A DNA stretch of 23,362 bases, from NCBI GenBank assembly GCA_021778375.1, contig JAJYCM010000013.1, forward strand, positions 1 to 23,362, read 5' to 3'. Position numbers and translations under genes: made by a program. Of the stretch, positions 23,073 through 23,362 are shown piece by piece. This DNA comes from Bacteroidota bacterium. GTDB taxonomy: Bacteria; Bacteroidota; Ignavibacteria; Ignavibacteriales; Ignavibacteriaceae. Position 1 is the stretch's first letter. Each line of letters starts with the position of its first letter. Under the pieces are notes generated by a model. It had not been told where the DNA came from, did not search any database, and saw only the letters and a program-made list of their open reading frames with translations.

Positions 23073-23362
23073 TAGAAATTCATAAACTATATAAATCCTT
23101 CGATAACCTTGATGTTTTAAAAGGTGTGGAATTAAGTATTCTTGACGGCGAAATATTATCTGTTATCGGGAAAAGCGGCGTTGGAAAATCTGTGCTTATT
23201 AAATCAATTATCAATTTAATTGAACCGGATGAAGGAAAAATTATAATTGACGGCATTGATGTTACCGGTTTTTCCGAAAGGGATTTCAATAAAATAATTC
23301 GTCCTAAGTTTAGTTACGTATTCCAAAACGGTGCGCTTTGGGATTCTCTTACCGTTGGAGGA
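23069..23362 (+). CDS. mlaF: MlaF-family ABC ATPase, 5' part only (runs off the window)
   Basis: The first 98 codons of an ABC ATPase. Walker A is GKSGVGKS (residues 34-41) and the Q-loop is FQNGALWDSLTV with Gln86, which is typical of MlaF/Ttg2A. The signature motif and Walker B lie beyond the window end. The ATG overlaps the stop of mlaE as ATGA. Partnered with MlaE it would power lipid transfer across the periplasm. The start is fixed by the overlap and by the immediate IEIHKLYKSFD opening strand expected of ABC ATPases. Confidence 0.92.
   Translation, partial: MIEIHKLYKSFDNLDVLKGVELSILDGEILSVIGKSGVGKSVLIKSIINLIEPDEGKIIIDGIDVTGFSERDFNKIIRPKFSYVFQNGALWDSLTVGG

Noticed and set aside
1..23362. 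CRISPR arrays, tRNA or rRNA genes, insertion-sequence transposases
   Set aside because: No regularly spaced repeat array, no tRNA-like cloverleaf with conserved arms, no rRNA-like segment and no transposase-like protein were found on reading both strands.

Overview
The window is AT-rich (roughly 36-38% GC by eye), densely coding and bacterial. Nearly all genes lie on the + strand in operon-like runs with short gaps or ATGA overlaps. The mix of genes (FmdE-like proteins, an OprP-type porin, a 7TM-GAF histidine kinase with an NtrC-type regulator, a TolC/HlyD/RND set, B12-dependent radical SAM enzymes and MlaE/MlaF), the Gram-negative envelope and a Bacteroidetes-style TTG-N20-TAnnTTTG promoter suggest the Bacteroidota/Chlorobiota/Ignavibacteriota group, with an Ignavibacteria-like organism most likely. 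No rRNA, tRNA or marker gene is present, so this assignment is inference.

Layout. 1-449: non-coding and rich in small palindromes and direct repeats, ending in a promoter with an overlapping TetR operator. 450-4306: a TetR regulator, then an FmdE-family protein, a TauE/SafE permease, an OprP-like porin and a second FmdE-family protein. A second copy of the TetR operator lies just before the first fmdE. 4533-8093: a membrane histidine kinase and its NtrC-like sigma-54 activator. 8125-8764 (- strand): a VapBC-type toxin-antitoxin pair with tandem operators over its promoter. 9081-15103: a small SPW-repeat membrane protein, then TolC, membrane-fusion protein and RND pump, closed by a strong terminator. 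15185-15666: no convincing gene but several foldable inverted repeats. 15667-15978: a stand-alone CBM48-like glycogen-binding protein. 16007-16226: a 47-codon small ORF with a strong Shine-Dalgarno and an overlapping branched RNA-like structure. 16227-23362 (continuing past the window): a radical SAM enzyme, a small membrane protein, two paralogous B12-binding radical SAM enzymes around a MATE exporter, then MlaE and the start of MlaF.

How the genes may work together. The TetR-FmdE-TauE-porin-FmdE block has an outer-membrane pore, an inner-membrane anion permease and two metal/Cys cytosolic proteins under one predicted repressor. It reads as an uncharacterised small-anion or sulfur-compound handling system. 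The last block joins three radical SAM enzymes, a multidrug/lipid-type exporter and a phospholipid-transport ABC system, and so may make and place a modified lipid or other envelope metabolite. Neither function is proven by the sequence.

A recurring oddity is that small palindromic or repeat-like sequences lie inside coding regions without breaking the frame: the N-termini of the porin and of the second FmdE, and the C-terminus of the histidine kinase. This recalls gene-invading palindromic elements such as those known from Rickettsia.
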